From assembly GCA_963761705.1 (NCBI GenBank), contig CAVXHK010000004.1, positions 186,001 through 250,000 on the forward strand: a stretch of 64,000 bases of DNA, written 5' to 3'. This document shows positions 42,982 to 51,649 of this stretch, in pieces. The notes below the pieces were generated by a model. That model ran no database searches. It was not told the origin of the DNA and saw nothing but the letters and a program-made list of their open reading frames with translations. Position numbers and translations under genes: made by a program. Position 1 is the stretch's first letter. Each line of letters begins with the position of its first letter. The DNA is from CAVVKW01 sp963761705 (lineage in GTDB: Bacteria; Verrucomicrobiota; Verrucomicrobiia; Chthoniobacterales; JAATET01).

Positions 42982-43071
42982 GGGACGGGAATGGGAGCTT
43001 CGATTATTTTCGCGACCGATTGGCGCGTAAACTGCTTGCGCAAGCAGATCCGATGCCTAGTGTTTTCCCGG

Positions 43072-44469
43072 ATGGCGGGAATGGATCAGATGCTCGGATT
43101 TGGGCTACAGCAGACGCTGTCGCCGCAGATGCAGCAGAGCCTGCACGTGCTGCAGGCCCCGTCGATGGAGTTGCAGGCGCTGGCGGTCGCGGAGTTGCAG
43201 GCGAATCCGGTGCTGGAAGAGGAAATTCCGGTGAAGGAGTTGGAGGATTCTTCGGAGGACGACCCCTGGGACGACGATCTGGCGGAGGTGAGTCGGCTGG
43301 ACGAGCAGTGGAAGGATTACATGCAGCAGTCGGGTGCTTACGAGGGGCGATCGCAGGAGGCGGAGGAGCGGCGGGAGTTTCTCTTCAATTCGCTGACGGG
43401 GCCGACGAGTTTGCAGCAACATCTGATCGATCAGTTGGGGTTGGCGAACATCCCGGACGAGGACCGGGAGGTGGCGGACGCGATCATCGGAAATCTCAAC
43501 GAGGCGGGTTTGTTGGAGGTGACGGTGCTTGAGCTTGCGGCGATGACGAACGCGCGGGAGGAACGGGTTGAGGCCGTTCTTCGGGAAGTGCAGGCGCTGG
43601 ATCCGGTGGGGGTGGCTTCGCTCGACCTGCGGCAGTGTTTGCTCACGCAACTGGCGAGGATCGGGAAGCGGGAGAGTCTGGAGGCGCGGATCGTGGGACA
43701 GTTTTGCGACGATCTGTTGCGGCGTAAATTTCCCGAAATCGCGCGGCGGTTGGGCGTTGGCGTGCAGGAGGTGCAGGCGGCGGCGGATTTCATCGCGACG
43801 TTGGAGCCACGACCGGCTCGGCAATTTTCGACGGTGACGCATCAGGTGATCACGCCGGACGTTCTGGTCGAAGCGGAGGGAGATGATTTTACCGTTTCGC
43901 TGAACAACGACAACGTGCCGATGCTGCGAATCAGCAACTACTACAAGGATCTGCTCTCGGAACCTGCAAACAAGAACAACGTGCGGGACTACATCCGCGA
44001 GAAGATCAAGGGCGGGCGATTTTTTATCAAATGCATCCAGCAGCGGCAGCAGACGATCATGAACATTGCGCGGGAGATCGTGGTGCGGCAGGGAGAGTTT
44101 CTGCGGAAGGGGCCGTCGGCGCTCAAGCCGATGACGATGAATCAGGTGGCGCAGGCGGTGGGCGTGCACGAGACGACGGTGAGCCGGGCGACGCACGGCA
44201 AATACGTGAGGACGCCCCAGGGGATCTTCGAGATGAAGTATTTTTTCACGCCGGGGTATCAGACGGTCGGTGGGGCGGACATCAGCAATGAGAGCGTGCG
44301 GCAGGCGATCGCGGAGGTCGTGGAGAAAGAGGATAAGCGGAAGCCGTTGAGTGATCAGGCGATTCTGGTGATTCTCACCGAGCGGGGGATTCCGATCGCG
44401 CGGCGGACGGTGGCGAAGTATCGGGAGCAGCTGGATATCTTGCCGAGTCATTTGCGGAAGACTTTCTGA
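43072..44469 (+). CDS. rpoN: RNA polymerase sigma-54 factor
   Basis: Sigma-54, used with AAA+ activators at -24/-12 promoters. Region I is the Gln/Leu-rich LGFGLQQTLSPQMQQSLHVL (5-24 or so) with ELQANPVLEEE; an acidic region II follows; the core-binding part includes GLLEVTVLELAAM and LDPVGVASLDLRQCLL; the HTH is QVAQAVGVHETTVSRATHGK and the RpoN box ARRTVAKYRE lies near the C-terminus. Length of 465 residues is normal. ATG 43072 (MAGMDQM) is favoured; ATG 43081 is equally open. No activator gene is in the window. Confidence 0.97.
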   Translation: MAGMDQMLGFGLQQTLSPQMQQSLHVLQAPSMELQALAVAELQANPVLEEEIPVKELEDSSEDDPWDDDLAEVSRLDEQWKDYMQQSGAYEGRSQEAEERREFLFNSLTGPTSLQQHLIDQLGLANIPDEDREVADAIIGNLNEAGLLEVTVLELAAMTNAREERVEAVLREVQALDPVGVASLDLRQCLLTQLARIGKRESLEARIVGQFCDDLLRRKFPEIARRLGVGVQEVQAAADFIATLEPRPARQFSTVTHQVITPDVLVEAEGDDFTVSLNNDNVPMLRISNYYKDLLSEPANKNNVRDYIREKIKGGRFFIKCIQQRQQTIMNIAREIVVRQGEFLRKGPSALKPMTMNQVAQAVGVHETTVSRATHGKYVRTPQGIFEMKYFFTPGYQTVGGADISNESVRQAIAEVVEKEDKRKPLSDQAILVILTERGIPIARRTVAKYREQLDILPSHLRKTF

Positions 44470-44527
44470 GACCGATGGCCCGCAAATGGCGCAAACGGGC
44501 GCGAAAGGTGATACAGGGAGGAAGATG

Positions 44528-46120
44528 ATGGGATCGGAAATGGTGGACGTGATTCTGCCGCTGGAGGAGTCGGCGGACGAAGCGCTCTGGCGGCGGGCAG
44601 CGGCGGCGAAGCTGGGGGTTGAGGCGGTGCGGGACGTGCGGTTGCGGAAGCATTCGATCGATGCGCGGAAGGGACAGATCAAGGTGCAGCTGCGGTTGGA
44701 GGTCGGGGTAGACGCGGCGTTGGCGGAGGAGGTTTTGCCGACACCGGATTATCCGGCGGTGCCGGGTGGGGCGCCGGTGGTGGTGATCGTGGGATGCGGG
44801 CCCGCCGGGTTGTTTGCGGCGTTGCGATGCATCGAGCTGGGGTTGCGACCGGTGGTGCTGGAGCGGGGGAAGGATGCTTCGGCGCGGCGTTTCGATCTTG
44901 CGCCGATCCTGCGGAAGGGGACGGTGGTTGAGGACTCGAATTATTGCTTTGGCGAGGGGGGAGCGGGAACTTTTTCGGACGGGAAGCTTTACACGCGGGC
45001 GAAGAAGCGGGGGCCGGTGGCGAGCGTTTACGAGACGTTCGTAGCGCACGGGGCGCCGGAGCGAATCCTCGTCGATGCGCACCCGCACATTGGGTCAAAC
45101 TTGTTACCGAACGTCGTGAAGGCGATGCGGGAGAGCGTGCGGGGGGCGGGGGGAGAGGTGCATTTTGGAGCGAAGGTCGTGGATTTTCGGATCGAGGGGG
45201 GCGCGATGCGCGGGGTGGTGCTGGCGGATGGGCGGGAAATCGAGGCGGCGGCGGTGATCCTGGCGACGGGGCATTCGGCGCGCGACGTGTATGAGCTGCT
45301 GGTGCGGCGGGGGGTGCGGCTGGAGCAAAAGGCGTTTGCGATGGGGGTGCGGATCGAGCATCCGCAGGGCCTCGTCGACAGTCAGCAATATCACTTCCCG
45401 CGGGGGGCGGAGCGGTCGCGGTTGCTGCCGGCGGCGAGTTATTCGTTGGCGACGAAGATCGCGGACCGGGGGGTGCATTCGTTCTGCATGTGTCCGGGTG
45501 GATTCATCGTGCCCGCGGCGACGGAGAATGACGAGGTGGTCGTGAACGGAATGAGTCTGGCGCGGCGGGACTCGCCGTTTGCGAACAGCGGGATGGTCGT
45601 GACGGTGGAACCGGAGGACACGGAGCCTTGGCGAAGGGAGCACGGGGTGCTGGCGGGGATCGCGGCGCAGCGGGCGCTGGAGACGGCGGCGAAGATCGCG
45701 GGCGGCGGTGGTCAGACGGCTCCGGGTCAGCGGGTGACAGATTTCATGAGCGGGCGGTTGTCGGCGGATTTGCCCGAGACGAGCTACTTCCCCGGGGTGA
45801 AGTCGGCGCGGCTGGACGAGATCTTGCCCCGCGGAATCGTCCGACGGATGCGGGACGGGCTGCGATTATTCGGGAGGCAGATGCGGGGTTACGTGACGGA
45901 GGAAGGGCTGCTCGTTGGGTTCGAGACGCGGACGAGTTCGCCGGTGCGGGTGCCGCGGGACGCGGAGACGTTGGAGCATCCGGAGGTGGCGGGCCTGTAT
46001 CCCTGCGGGGAAGGCGCCGGGTTTGCCGGGGGTATCGTGAGCGCGGCGTTGGACGGGATGCGGTGTGCCGAGGCGGTGGGCGTGAGAAGCGGGATGAAAA
46101 ATCACCCATCCGATCGTTGA
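44528..46120 (+). CDS. FAD-dependent dehydrogenase (COG2509 type)
   Basis: A 530-residue flavoprotein. The FAD motif VVVIVGCGPAGLFAALRCIE is near residues 83-102; SNYCFGEGGAGTFSDGKLYT near 138-157 is the COG2509 hallmark; VILATGHSARDVYELL near 245-260 and LYPCGEGAGFAGGIVSAALD near 490-509 close the flavin site. GGAGG at 44517-44521 is placed six bases before ATG 44528, a strong ribosome site that decides the start. Substrate is unknown in the family; homologues are called uncharacterised FAD dehydrogenases. It follows rpoN by 58 bases. Confidence 0.9.
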   Translation: MGSEMVDVILPLEESADEALWRRAAAAKLGVEAVRDVRLRKHSIDARKGQIKVQLRLEVGVDAALAEEVLPTPDYPAVPGGAPVVVIVGCGPAGLFAALRCIELGLRPVVLERGKDASARRFDLAPILRKGTVVEDSNYCFGEGGAGTFSDGKLYTRAKKRGPVASVYETFVAHGAPERILVDAHPHIGSNLLPNVVKAMRESVRGAGGEVHFGAKVVDFRIEGGAMRGVVLADGREIEAAAVILATGHSARDVYELLVRRGVRLEQKAFAMGVRIEHPQGLVDSQQYHFPRGAERSRLLPAASYSLATKIADRGVHSFCMCPGGFIVPAATENDEVVVNGMSLARRDSPFANSGMVVTVEPEDTEPWRREHGVLAGIAAQRALETAAKIAGGGGQTAPGQRVTDFMSGRLSADLPETSYFPGVKSARLDEILPRGIVRRMRDGLRLFGRQMRGYVTEEGLLVGFETRTSSPVRVPRDAETLEHPEVAGLYPCGEGAGFAGGIVSAALDGMRCAEAVGVRSGMKNHPSDR

Positions 46121-46144
46121 TCCTGAAACGAATTTCTCACAACT

Positions 46145-46459
46145 ATGAAGAAAACATTCTTTTCCAAAACCCCGAATTTTGTCCGTTTTGCTGCCGTTGC
46201 GGTCGCCGCAGCTGGTCTCACGGCTTGCGACGTCGATCAGACGCAGGAAGGTGAAATGCCGGAAGTGAAGGTCGAGGGCGGTCAGATGCCGGAATACGAC
46301 GTTGATGTCGCCGAAGTTGAGGTCGGAACCGTCGAGAAGAAGATGGAAGTGCCGAAGGTCGAAATGGTCGAAGAGACCGTTACCGTGCCCGCCGTCGGAG
46401 TCGACATGCCGGAAGATGACGGCCCGGAACCAGCGGCTGACGCTGACGACCGTGAGTAA
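46145..46459 (+). CDS. Small acidic lipoprotein
   Basis: A 104-residue protein with a lipoprotein signal: basic start MKKTFFSKT, hydrophobic FAAVAVAAAGLTAC with the lipobox LTAC and Cys 28. The mature part is strongly acidic and built of short Val-Glu/Met-Pro repeats (EMPEVKVEGGQMPEYDV, VEKKMEVPKVEMVEETVTVP). No family was recognised. It is monocistronic, with a clear terminator 45 bases downstream. Confidence 0.75.
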   Translation: MKKTFFSKTPNFVRFAAVAVAAAGLTACDVDQTQEGEMPEVKVEGGQMPEYDVDVAEVEVGTVEKKMEVPKVEMVEETVTVPAVGVDMPEDDGPEPAADADDRE

Positions 46460-46503
46460 TCAATCGGGGACGATCGAGCGTCCTTGACGCTCGCTGCAAT
46501 TCG

Positions 46504-46539
46504 AGCGGACCAGCCTTCCGGGGTTGGTCCGCTTTTTTT
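46504..46539 (+). terminator. Rho-independent terminator
   Basis: A 9-bp perfect stem AGCGGACCA (46504-46512) / TGGTCCGCT (46525-46533) with a 12-base loop, followed by seven T. It ends the lipoprotein transcript on the plus strand. Confidence 0.9.
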
Positions 46540-46584
46540 ATGGGCACTGCGCTAACTCGGGCGAATGGGTCGCCGGTCGTTGGA

Positions 46585-47217
46585 TTATCCGACGCAGGTT
46601 TTCTTTTCGATGGCCTGGAGGAAGGCTGACCGGGCGGTGGCGTGGACGGTGCGGAGGTCGGCCGTTGCGTCGACGCGGACGGAGGTGTCCGGGAAGGCGG
46701 CGTGAAGTTGAAGAAAGATGTCGCGGGATTGCTGGAGGGCATCTTCGGTTTCGAAGGTGTTGGGGACGTCGCCGCGGGCGCGGACTCGGGCTAGACCGCC
46801 GGCGGGTGGGAGGTCGAGGAGGATGACGAGGCTGGGAACGGGTGCTATTTTCTCGTTGGCGGCGATGATGCCGAACGGGTCCATGCCGCGGGCGCCCTGG
46901 TAGGCGGCGGTGCTCCAGTAGTAGCGATCGAGGAGGACGACGGCTCCGAAGTCGAGGGCAGGGCGGATGGAGCGGCGGACGTGGGCTGCCCGGTCTTCGA
47001 GGAAAAGGGCGAGCTCGTCTTCGGGGGTCGCGCGGCCACTTTTGGCGGATTCGCGGAGAGCGATGCCCGCGCCGAGGCCGGTTGGTTCTTTGGAGAGAGC
47101 GCAGGCGATGCCGCGTTCGCCGCAGTATTGGGCAAGGAGCGCAGAGACGGTGGTCTTACCGGCTCCGTCGACGCCTTCGATGGCGACGAGGAGGCCGCCG
47201 GGGGCGATGGGTTTCAT
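46585..47217 (-). CDS. tmk: Thymidylate kinase
   Basis: Phosphorylates dTMP to dTDP. The 210-residue protein has the P-loop IEGVDGAGKTTVSALLAQY (13-31), the base-binding LLDRYYWSTAAYQG (about 94-107) with the DRY-like motif, and the late VILLDLPPAGGLARVRARGD that leads into the lid. ATG 47217. It is convergent with the lipoprotein gene and divergent from the Mrp gene. A small Cys near the C-terminus has no obvious meaning. Confidence 0.94.
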   Translation of the reverse strand: MKPIAPGGLLVAIEGVDGAGKTTVSALLAQYCGERGIACALSKEPTGLGAGIALRESAKSGRATPEDELALFLEDRAAHVRRSIRPALDFGAVVLLDRYYWSTAAYQGARGMDPFGIIAANEKIAPVPSLVILLDLPPAGGLARVRARGDVPNTFETEDALQQSRDIFLQLHAAFPDTSVRVDATADLRTVHATARSAFLQAIEKKTCVG

Positions 47218-47370
47218 GAGCGGGGAGGGTGGCAGAGTTTTGTCTTTCTCATAATCTTAATCTTCGTCTTTGTCGGGGCAGAGACCTTGACGGCTTCGCC
47301 GGATGAGTTGGGTCGGCGGTTGCGAACCGCCGCTCCTTGAATTGTGACGGCGAACGGGCAGTGTGGGGGA

Positions 47371-48405
47371 ATGATTTCTGAGGAACAAGTGATGGGCGCT
47401 TTGCGCGGGGTGCGGTATCCGGGATTTAGCCGGGATATCGTGTCGTTTGGCATCGTGAAAGCGGTGAAGATCGAAGGCGGGCGGGTAGGCGTGCAGATGG
47501 CTCTGGCGACGAACGAGTCGGCGATCCCCGCGAAGATCCGGGAGGAGTCGACGGCGGTGATCGAGGGGTTGGAGGGTGTCACGGAGGCCCGGGTGCGGAT
47601 CGACATTCAAGCTCCACCGAACGTCGCTGAGAACGCTGGGGCGCAGAAGCTCGATGGTGTGAGGCACGTGATCGCGGTGGCTAGCGGCAAGGGAGGCGTC
47701 GGAAAATCGACGGTGGCCGTGAATCTGGCCGTGAGTTTGCAGCGGGCGGGATACAAGACGGGGCTGTGCGATTGCGATCTCTACGGGCCGAGTATCGCGC
47801 TGATGATGGGGGCAGACGAGCGACCAACGGCGGACGCGGACGACCGGATCATTCCCGTGCGGAAGTTCGACCTACCGATCATGTCGATGGGTCTCCTGCT
47901 GGACGGGGACAGTCCGGCGGTGTTGCGCGGGCCGATGGTGACTCGATACACGCAGCAGTTTCTGCGGCAAACGGCGTGGGGAGATTTGGACTACCTCATT
48001 TTGGATCTGCCGCCGGGAACGGGGGACATCCAGCTGACGATCGTGCAGACCGTTGCGCTCGCGGGGGCGGTTGTGGTGACGACGCCGCAGGAGGTGGCAC
48101 TCATCGATGCGCGGAAGGCGGTTGGGATGTTTGCGAAGACCAACGTGCCGGTGCTGGGGATCATCGAGAACATGAGTTACTTCGAATGTCCGAGTGACGG
48201 AAAGCGGTATGAAATTTTCGGTCAGGGCGGTGGCGAGCGGGAAGCCGCGCGCTTGGGCGTGCCGTTGCTGGGGAAGATCCCGATCGACATCCCGGTGCGT
48301 GAAGGCGGCGACGTCGGACGGCCCGTGGCGGAGTTTCAGCCGAAAAGTGCGTCCGGCATGGCCTTTGCTGACGTAGCCCGGAAAATGATCGAAACCTTTG
48401 AATGA
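47371..48405 (+). CDS. Mrp/ApbC-type iron-sulfur cluster carrier ATPase
   Basis: A 344-residue P-loop protein that carries and delivers Fe-S clusters. An N-terminal MIP18/DUF59 domain (about 1-80, VMGALRGVRYPGFSRDIVSF) precedes the deviant Walker A IAVASGKGGVGKSTVAVNLA (about 100-119). Further motifs are LCDCDLYGPSIALMMG, YLILDLPPGTGD and IENMSYFECPSDGKRYEIFG, where Cys and following residues are part of the cluster site; the usual second Cys of the CxxC has become S-D, worth noting. ATG 47371 is preceded by GGGGGA. Confidence 0.93.
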   Translation: MISEEQVMGALRGVRYPGFSRDIVSFGIVKAVKIEGGRVGVQMALATNESAIPAKIREESTAVIEGLEGVTEARVRIDIQAPPNVAENAGAQKLDGVRHVIAVASGKGGVGKSTVAVNLAVSLQRAGYKTGLCDCDLYGPSIALMMGADERPTADADDRIIPVRKFDLPIMSMGLLLDGDSPAVLRGPMVTRYTQQFLRQTAWGDLDYLILDLPPGTGDIQLTIVQTVALAGAVVVTTPQEVALIDARKAVGMFAKTNVPVLGIIENMSYFECPSDGKRYEIFGQGGGEREAARLGVPLLGKIPIDIPVREGGDVGRPVAEFQPKSASGMAFADVARKMIETFE

Positions 48406-48496
48406 AGAGCGTTGACGAGCCGTTCGGTTGGAGTGGATCCCCTACGAAAGCGGATTGACTTCTTCTCCGGCCTGCCATTTACCTTTGACTAGTCAC

Positions 48497-48760
48497 ATGA
48501 GTTCTCCCAAGCCCGAGGTCGTTTTCGACCTTCTGAAAAATTCTTCCCTCTACCGGGAATATCTCGCCGAGCGAGAGGAGATCCTCCGGCACAAGTGGAT
48601 CGAAAGCGAGAAGGCGGGTAAGGACATTGGCTTTGAGCGAGCGTTGCTCGACTGGATCATCAAGTTTCGCTCGGAGTGGCGAAACCTCCGAGCGAAGGCG
48701 GTCGCTGAAGCAGGTGGAAGCGGCAAGGTTCGGGAGGAGAAGGCGAGCGTCGGAAATTAG
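48497..48760 (+). CDS. Small conserved hypothetical protein
   Basis: An 87-residue soluble, helical, charged protein from ATG 48497. The central part LYREYLAEREEILRHKWIES (about 17-36) and DIGFERALLDWIIKFRSEWR (about 43-62) look conserved and occur, as I recall, in unnamed bacterial proteins. No catalytic motif or membrane segment. It lies 91 bases after the Mrp gene and just before the pyr leader. Function unknown. Confidence 0.6.
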   Translation: MSSPKPEVVFDLLKNSSLYREYLAEREEILRHKWIESEKAGKDIGFERALLDWIIKFRSEWRNLRAKAVAEAGGSGKVREEKASVGN

Positions 48761-48779
48761 CGGCGGCTTTCCTTTAATG

Positions 48780-48806
48780 TGATCCTGCGAGGTCGCGAAG
48801 GAGATC
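48780..48806 (+). promoter_or_regulatory. PyrR-binding hairpin in the pyr operon leader
   Basis: GATCCTGCGAGGTC at 48781-48794 matches the PyrR recognition consensus ARUCCNGNGAGGYU at 12 of 14 positions. It folds as a hairpin: GATCCT (48781-48786) pairs with AGGA and TC of 48799-48806 with a two-base bulge, and the loop shows the conserved GAGG. The pairing hides GGAG (48800-48803), the ribosome site of the short leader ORF. No terminator follows, so control by translation rather than attenuation is suggested. Confidence 0.7.
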
Positions 48807-48808
48807 TC

Positions 48809-48853
48809 ATGAACGCATCCAGCAGACATTTACGAGGGCAAGACGAAGGGTGA
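48809..48853 (+). CDS. 14-codon leader ORF coupled to pyrR
   Basis: ATG 48809 stands five bases after AAGGAG and encodes MNASSRHLRGQDEG, ending with TGA at 48851-48853. That stop overlaps the GTG start of pyrR (48850) as GTGA. The arrangement predicts that ribosomes must translate the leader to initiate pyrR, and that PyrR binding to the hairpin that masks the leader's ribosome site would shut off both. Confidence 0.6.
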   Translation: MNASSRHLRGQDEG

Positions 48854-49383
48854 TCGTCGAAGTTATGGATGCGGAAACGATCGCGCGGTCGTTGCGGCGG
48901 ATCGCTCACGAGATCGTCGAAAGCGGGATCGCGATGAGCCGATTGGTCCTCGCTGGAATCCCGACGCGGGGAGTCGAGGTTGCTCGGCGGCTGGTCGATG
49001 AATTGGCGGAAATAGCTGGTGAGCGTCCCGAGCTGGGTTCGGTCGACGTCTCGATGCATCGGGATGACTTGGCGACGCGCGCTCGGATGACGACGGTCGA
49101 GCCGATGAGGCTGCCACTGGACTTGGACGACCGAACGTTGATCTTGGTCGACGACGTTCTTTTCACCGGGCGGAGCGTGCGGGCGGCGATGGACGCGGTG
49201 GCTTCGTTCGGGCGACCGGCCCGGATCCAGCTGGTCGCGTTGGTTGATCGGGGGCATCGAGAGCTGCCGATCCGGGCGGACTACGTCGGGAAAAACGTGC
49301 CGACCGAGCTGGCGGAGAAGATCCGCGTGAGGTTCGAGAAACTCGACGGCGAGCCGGACAGCGTGAAGGTGGTGAAGCCGTGA
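48850..49383 (+). CDS. pyrR: PyrR pyrimidine operon regulator/uracil phosphoribosyltransferase
   Basis: UMP-responsive RNA-binding regulator with PRTase fold, 177 residues. ETIARSLRRIAHEIVESG opens it after a short start; LAGIPTRGVEVARRLVDEL (about 36-54), the PRPP motif LILVDDVLFTGRSVRAAMDA (about 97-116) and LVALVDRGHRELPIRADYVG (about 126-145) are PyrR hallmarks. The GTG at 48850 overlaps the leader ORF stop; ATG 48865 is the alternative. It heads a pyrR-pyrB-pyrC-tgt transcript, overlapping pyrB by four bases (GTGA), and presumably regulates it through the hairpin upstream. Confidence 0.95.
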   Translation: MIVEVMDAETIARSLRRIAHEIVESGIAMSRLVLAGIPTRGVEVARRLVDELAEIAGERPELGSVDVSMHRDDLATRARMTTVEPMRLPLDLDDRTLILVDDVLFTGRSVRAAMDAVASFGRPARIQLVALVDRGHRELPIRADYVGKNVPTELAEKIRVRFEKLDGEPDSVKVVKP

Positions 49384-50321
49384 GCGAAGTGACGTGGACG
49401 CGGAAGGATCTGGTCTCGCTGGATGGGTTGTCGGCGGACGAGATCCGGCTCGTGCTGGATACCGCCCAAGCCTTCAAGGGGGTCGGGGAGCGAAATCTCA
49501 AGAAGGTGCCCGCGCTGCGTGGGAAGACGCTGGTGAACTTTTTTGTCGAGCCGAGCACGCGGACGCGGATTTCGTTCGAGCTGGCGGCGATGCGGGTGAG
49601 TGCCGATGTGATCAACGTGAGCGCCTCGGCTTCGAGTTTGAAAAAGGGCGAGACTCTCAAGGATACGGCGATGATCCTGGAGGCTCTGCACGCCGATCTC
49701 ATCGTGATCCGGCACCAGTCGGCGGGGGCGGCGCAGTTCCTGGCTGAGCGGTTGCGGGCGAGCGTGATCAACGCGGGAGACGGGGCGCACGAGCACCCGA
49801 CGCAGGGGTTGCTCGACGCGTTTACGATGCGACAGAAATTGGGCGACCTAGCGGGGCGAAAGGTCGCGATCGTCGGCGACATCCTTTTCAGTCGTGTGGC
49901 GCGGAGCAACGTGCACGCGCTCACGAAGCTGGGGGCCGAGGTGACGCTGGTCGGACCGACGACCTTGGTTCCGAGAGCCTTCGAGCGATTGGGAGTGAAG
50001 GTGACGCATCGGCTGGAAGATGTGATCGAGTCGACGGACGTGATTAATTTGCTCCGGATTCAACACGAACGTCAGCGGAAAGAATACTTCCCGAGTCTAG
50101 GGGAATACACCTCGCTCTTTGGCCTAACGAAAGCGCGGGCGGCGCGGTTGAAGCCGGGTTGCCTGGTGATGCACCCGGGGCCGATCAATCGTGGGATCGA
50201 GATCGACAGCGGCGTGGCGGACGGACCCCACAGCGTGATTCTCGAGCAGGTGACCAACGGGTTGGCGGTGCGGATGGCGGTGCTCTACCTCTGCGGCGGC
50301 GGTGCGGGGGTGCCGGTCTGA
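49380..50321 (+). CDS. pyrB: Aspartate carbamoyltransferase catalytic subunit
   Basis: Second step of pyrimidine synthesis: carbamoyl phosphate plus aspartate. The 313-residue protein has the carbamoyl-phosphate motif VEPSTRTRISFELAAMRVSA near 56-75, SLKKGETLKDT near 84-94, HEHPTQGLLDAFTMRQ near 138-153, VAIVGDILFSRVARSN near 160-175 and VMHPGPINRGIEI near 262-274. The GTG start at 49380 overlaps the pyrR stop. No pyrI is next to it, as usual for pyrB-pyrC organisms. Confidence 0.98.
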   Translation: MSEVTWTRKDLVSLDGLSADEIRLVLDTAQAFKGVGERNLKKVPALRGKTLVNFFVEPSTRTRISFELAAMRVSADVINVSASASSLKKGETLKDTAMILEALHADLIVIRHQSAGAAQFLAERLRASVINAGDGAHEHPTQGLLDAFTMRQKLGDLAGRKVAIVGDILFSRVARSNVHALTKLGAEVTLVGPTTLVPRAFERLGVKVTHRLEDVIESTDVINLLRIQHERQRKEYFPSLGEYTSLFGLTKARAARLKPGCLVMHPGPINRGIEIDSGVADGPHSVILEQVTNGLAVRMAVLYLCGGGAGVPV

Positions 50322-50364
50322 TGGTGAAGAGGCTGCGGCGGGGGGACGGGGGAGTCGGTAATTT

Positions 50365-51642
50365 ATGACAGATTTGGTGATCGAGAACGGACGGGTGATT
50401 GACCCGGCGAGTGGACGGGATGAGGTGGGGAACCTTTTCATTTCGAATGGCAAATTTGTCGCCGATCGTCCGGACGAGGCCGACGTGATCGACGCGAAAG
50501 GTCTGGTGGTCGCGCCGGGGTTGATCGATCTGCACGTGCATCTGCGGGAGCCGGGTCAGGCGCACAAAGAGACGATCGCGAGCGGGACGGCGGCGGCGGC
50601 GGCGGGCGGTTTCACGAGCGTCGTGTGCATGCCGAACACCTCGCCGGTTGCGGATAGTCCGAGCACGATCAGCTGGATTAGGGAGAAGGCGTCGGCGACG
50701 GCGGTGGTGAACGTTTTCTGCACGGGAGCCATCACTCGCGGGCTGGCGGGTGAGGAACTGGCCCCGATCGGATCGATGGCGGCGGCGGGAATCGTGGCGA
50801 TCACGGACGACGGGCATTGCGTGCAGAGTCCGGAGGTGATGCGGCGGGCGCTGGAATACGCGCGGATGTTCGATCTCCCGCTGTTTGATCATTGCCAGGA
50901 CTACTCGCTGGTCGGCGACGGGGTGATGCACGAGGGCGACTGGAGTGTGCGGCTCGGATTGCCGGGATGGCCGCGGATCGGCGAGGAGCTGATCGTGGCG
51001 CGAAACATCATGTTGTCGGAGTTCTGCTACGCGCCGATTCATTGCCAGCACATCACGTCCGGCGGCAGCATGCGGTTGCTGCGGGAGGCGCGGGGGCGGG
51101 GAGTGAAGATCTCGGCGGAGGTGTGTCCGCACCACCTCGTGCTGACGGACGGGATGCTGGCGGGATACGACACGAACTTCAAAATGAACCCGCCGCTACG
51201 AACGGAGGGCGACATTGACTTGCTTATTGAGGGCGTGGCGGACGGGACGGTGACCATTCTGTCCAGCGACCACGCGCCACACGCGGAGTATGAGAAAGAG
51301 GTGGAGTTCGATCAGGCTCCGTTCGGGATCCTGGGATTGGAGACGGAATTCGGATTGTTCTGCGACACGTTGGTGCATCGGCGCAAAGCGATTGGGTTGC
51401 CGCGGTTGATCGAAATGCTGACCGTTGAGCCGGCGAAGCTGCTCAGGCTCGACCGGGGGACGCTGGCCGTCGGTGCGCCCGCGGACGTGACGCTGCTCGA
51501 TCCGGATCTCGAGTGGACCGTCGACAAGGATGCTTCGATGTCGCTTTCGCGGAACACGCCTTTTCACGAACGCGAGATCAAGGGACGGGCGGTGCGGACG
51601 ATCGTGGGTGGGACGTCGGTCTGGGAGCTGGGTGGCCGTTGA
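50365..51642 (+). CDS. pyrC: Dihydroorotase
   Basis: Third step of pyrimidine synthesis, a zinc amidohydrolase of the class I (long) type with 425 residues. Metal ligands are visible: DLHVHLREPGQ (about 54-64, HxH), HCQDYSLVGDGVMHEG near 173-188, HITSGGSMRLL near 230-240 and the late SSDHAPHAEYEKE near 299-311 with the catalytic Asp. VAPGLIDLHVH is the amidohydrolase signature. ATG 50365, 43 bases after pyrB. The tgt start overlaps or closely follows its stop. Confidence 0.97.
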   Translation: MTDLVIENGRVIDPASGRDEVGNLFISNGKFVADRPDEADVIDAKGLVVAPGLIDLHVHLREPGQAHKETIASGTAAAAAGGFTSVVCMPNTSPVADSPSTISWIREKASATAVVNVFCTGAITRGLAGEELAPIGSMAAAGIVAITDDGHCVQSPEVMRRALEYARMFDLPLFDHCQDYSLVGDGVMHEGDWSVRLGLPGWPRIGEELIVARNIMLSEFCYAPIHCQHITSGGSMRLLREARGRGVKISAEVCPHHLVLTDGMLAGYDTNFKMNPPLRTEGDIDLLIEGVADGTVTILSSDHAPHAEYEKEVEFDQAPFGILGLETEFGLFCDTLVHRRKAIGLPRLIEMLTVEPAKLLRLDRGTLAVGAPADVTLLDPDLEWTVDKDASMSLSRNTPFHEREIKGRAVRTIVGGTSVWELGGR

Positions 51643-51649
51643 GTTAGCC

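Noticed and set aside
43105..44682. A 525-codon minus-strand frame opposite rpoN
   Set aside because: Low-complexity Arg/Leu/His composition and no motifs, while the plus strand encodes intact sigma-54.
48761..48849. Transcription attenuator of the Bacillus pyr type
   Set aside because: No terminator hairpin with T-run or competing antiterminator could be found between the PyrR site and pyrR.
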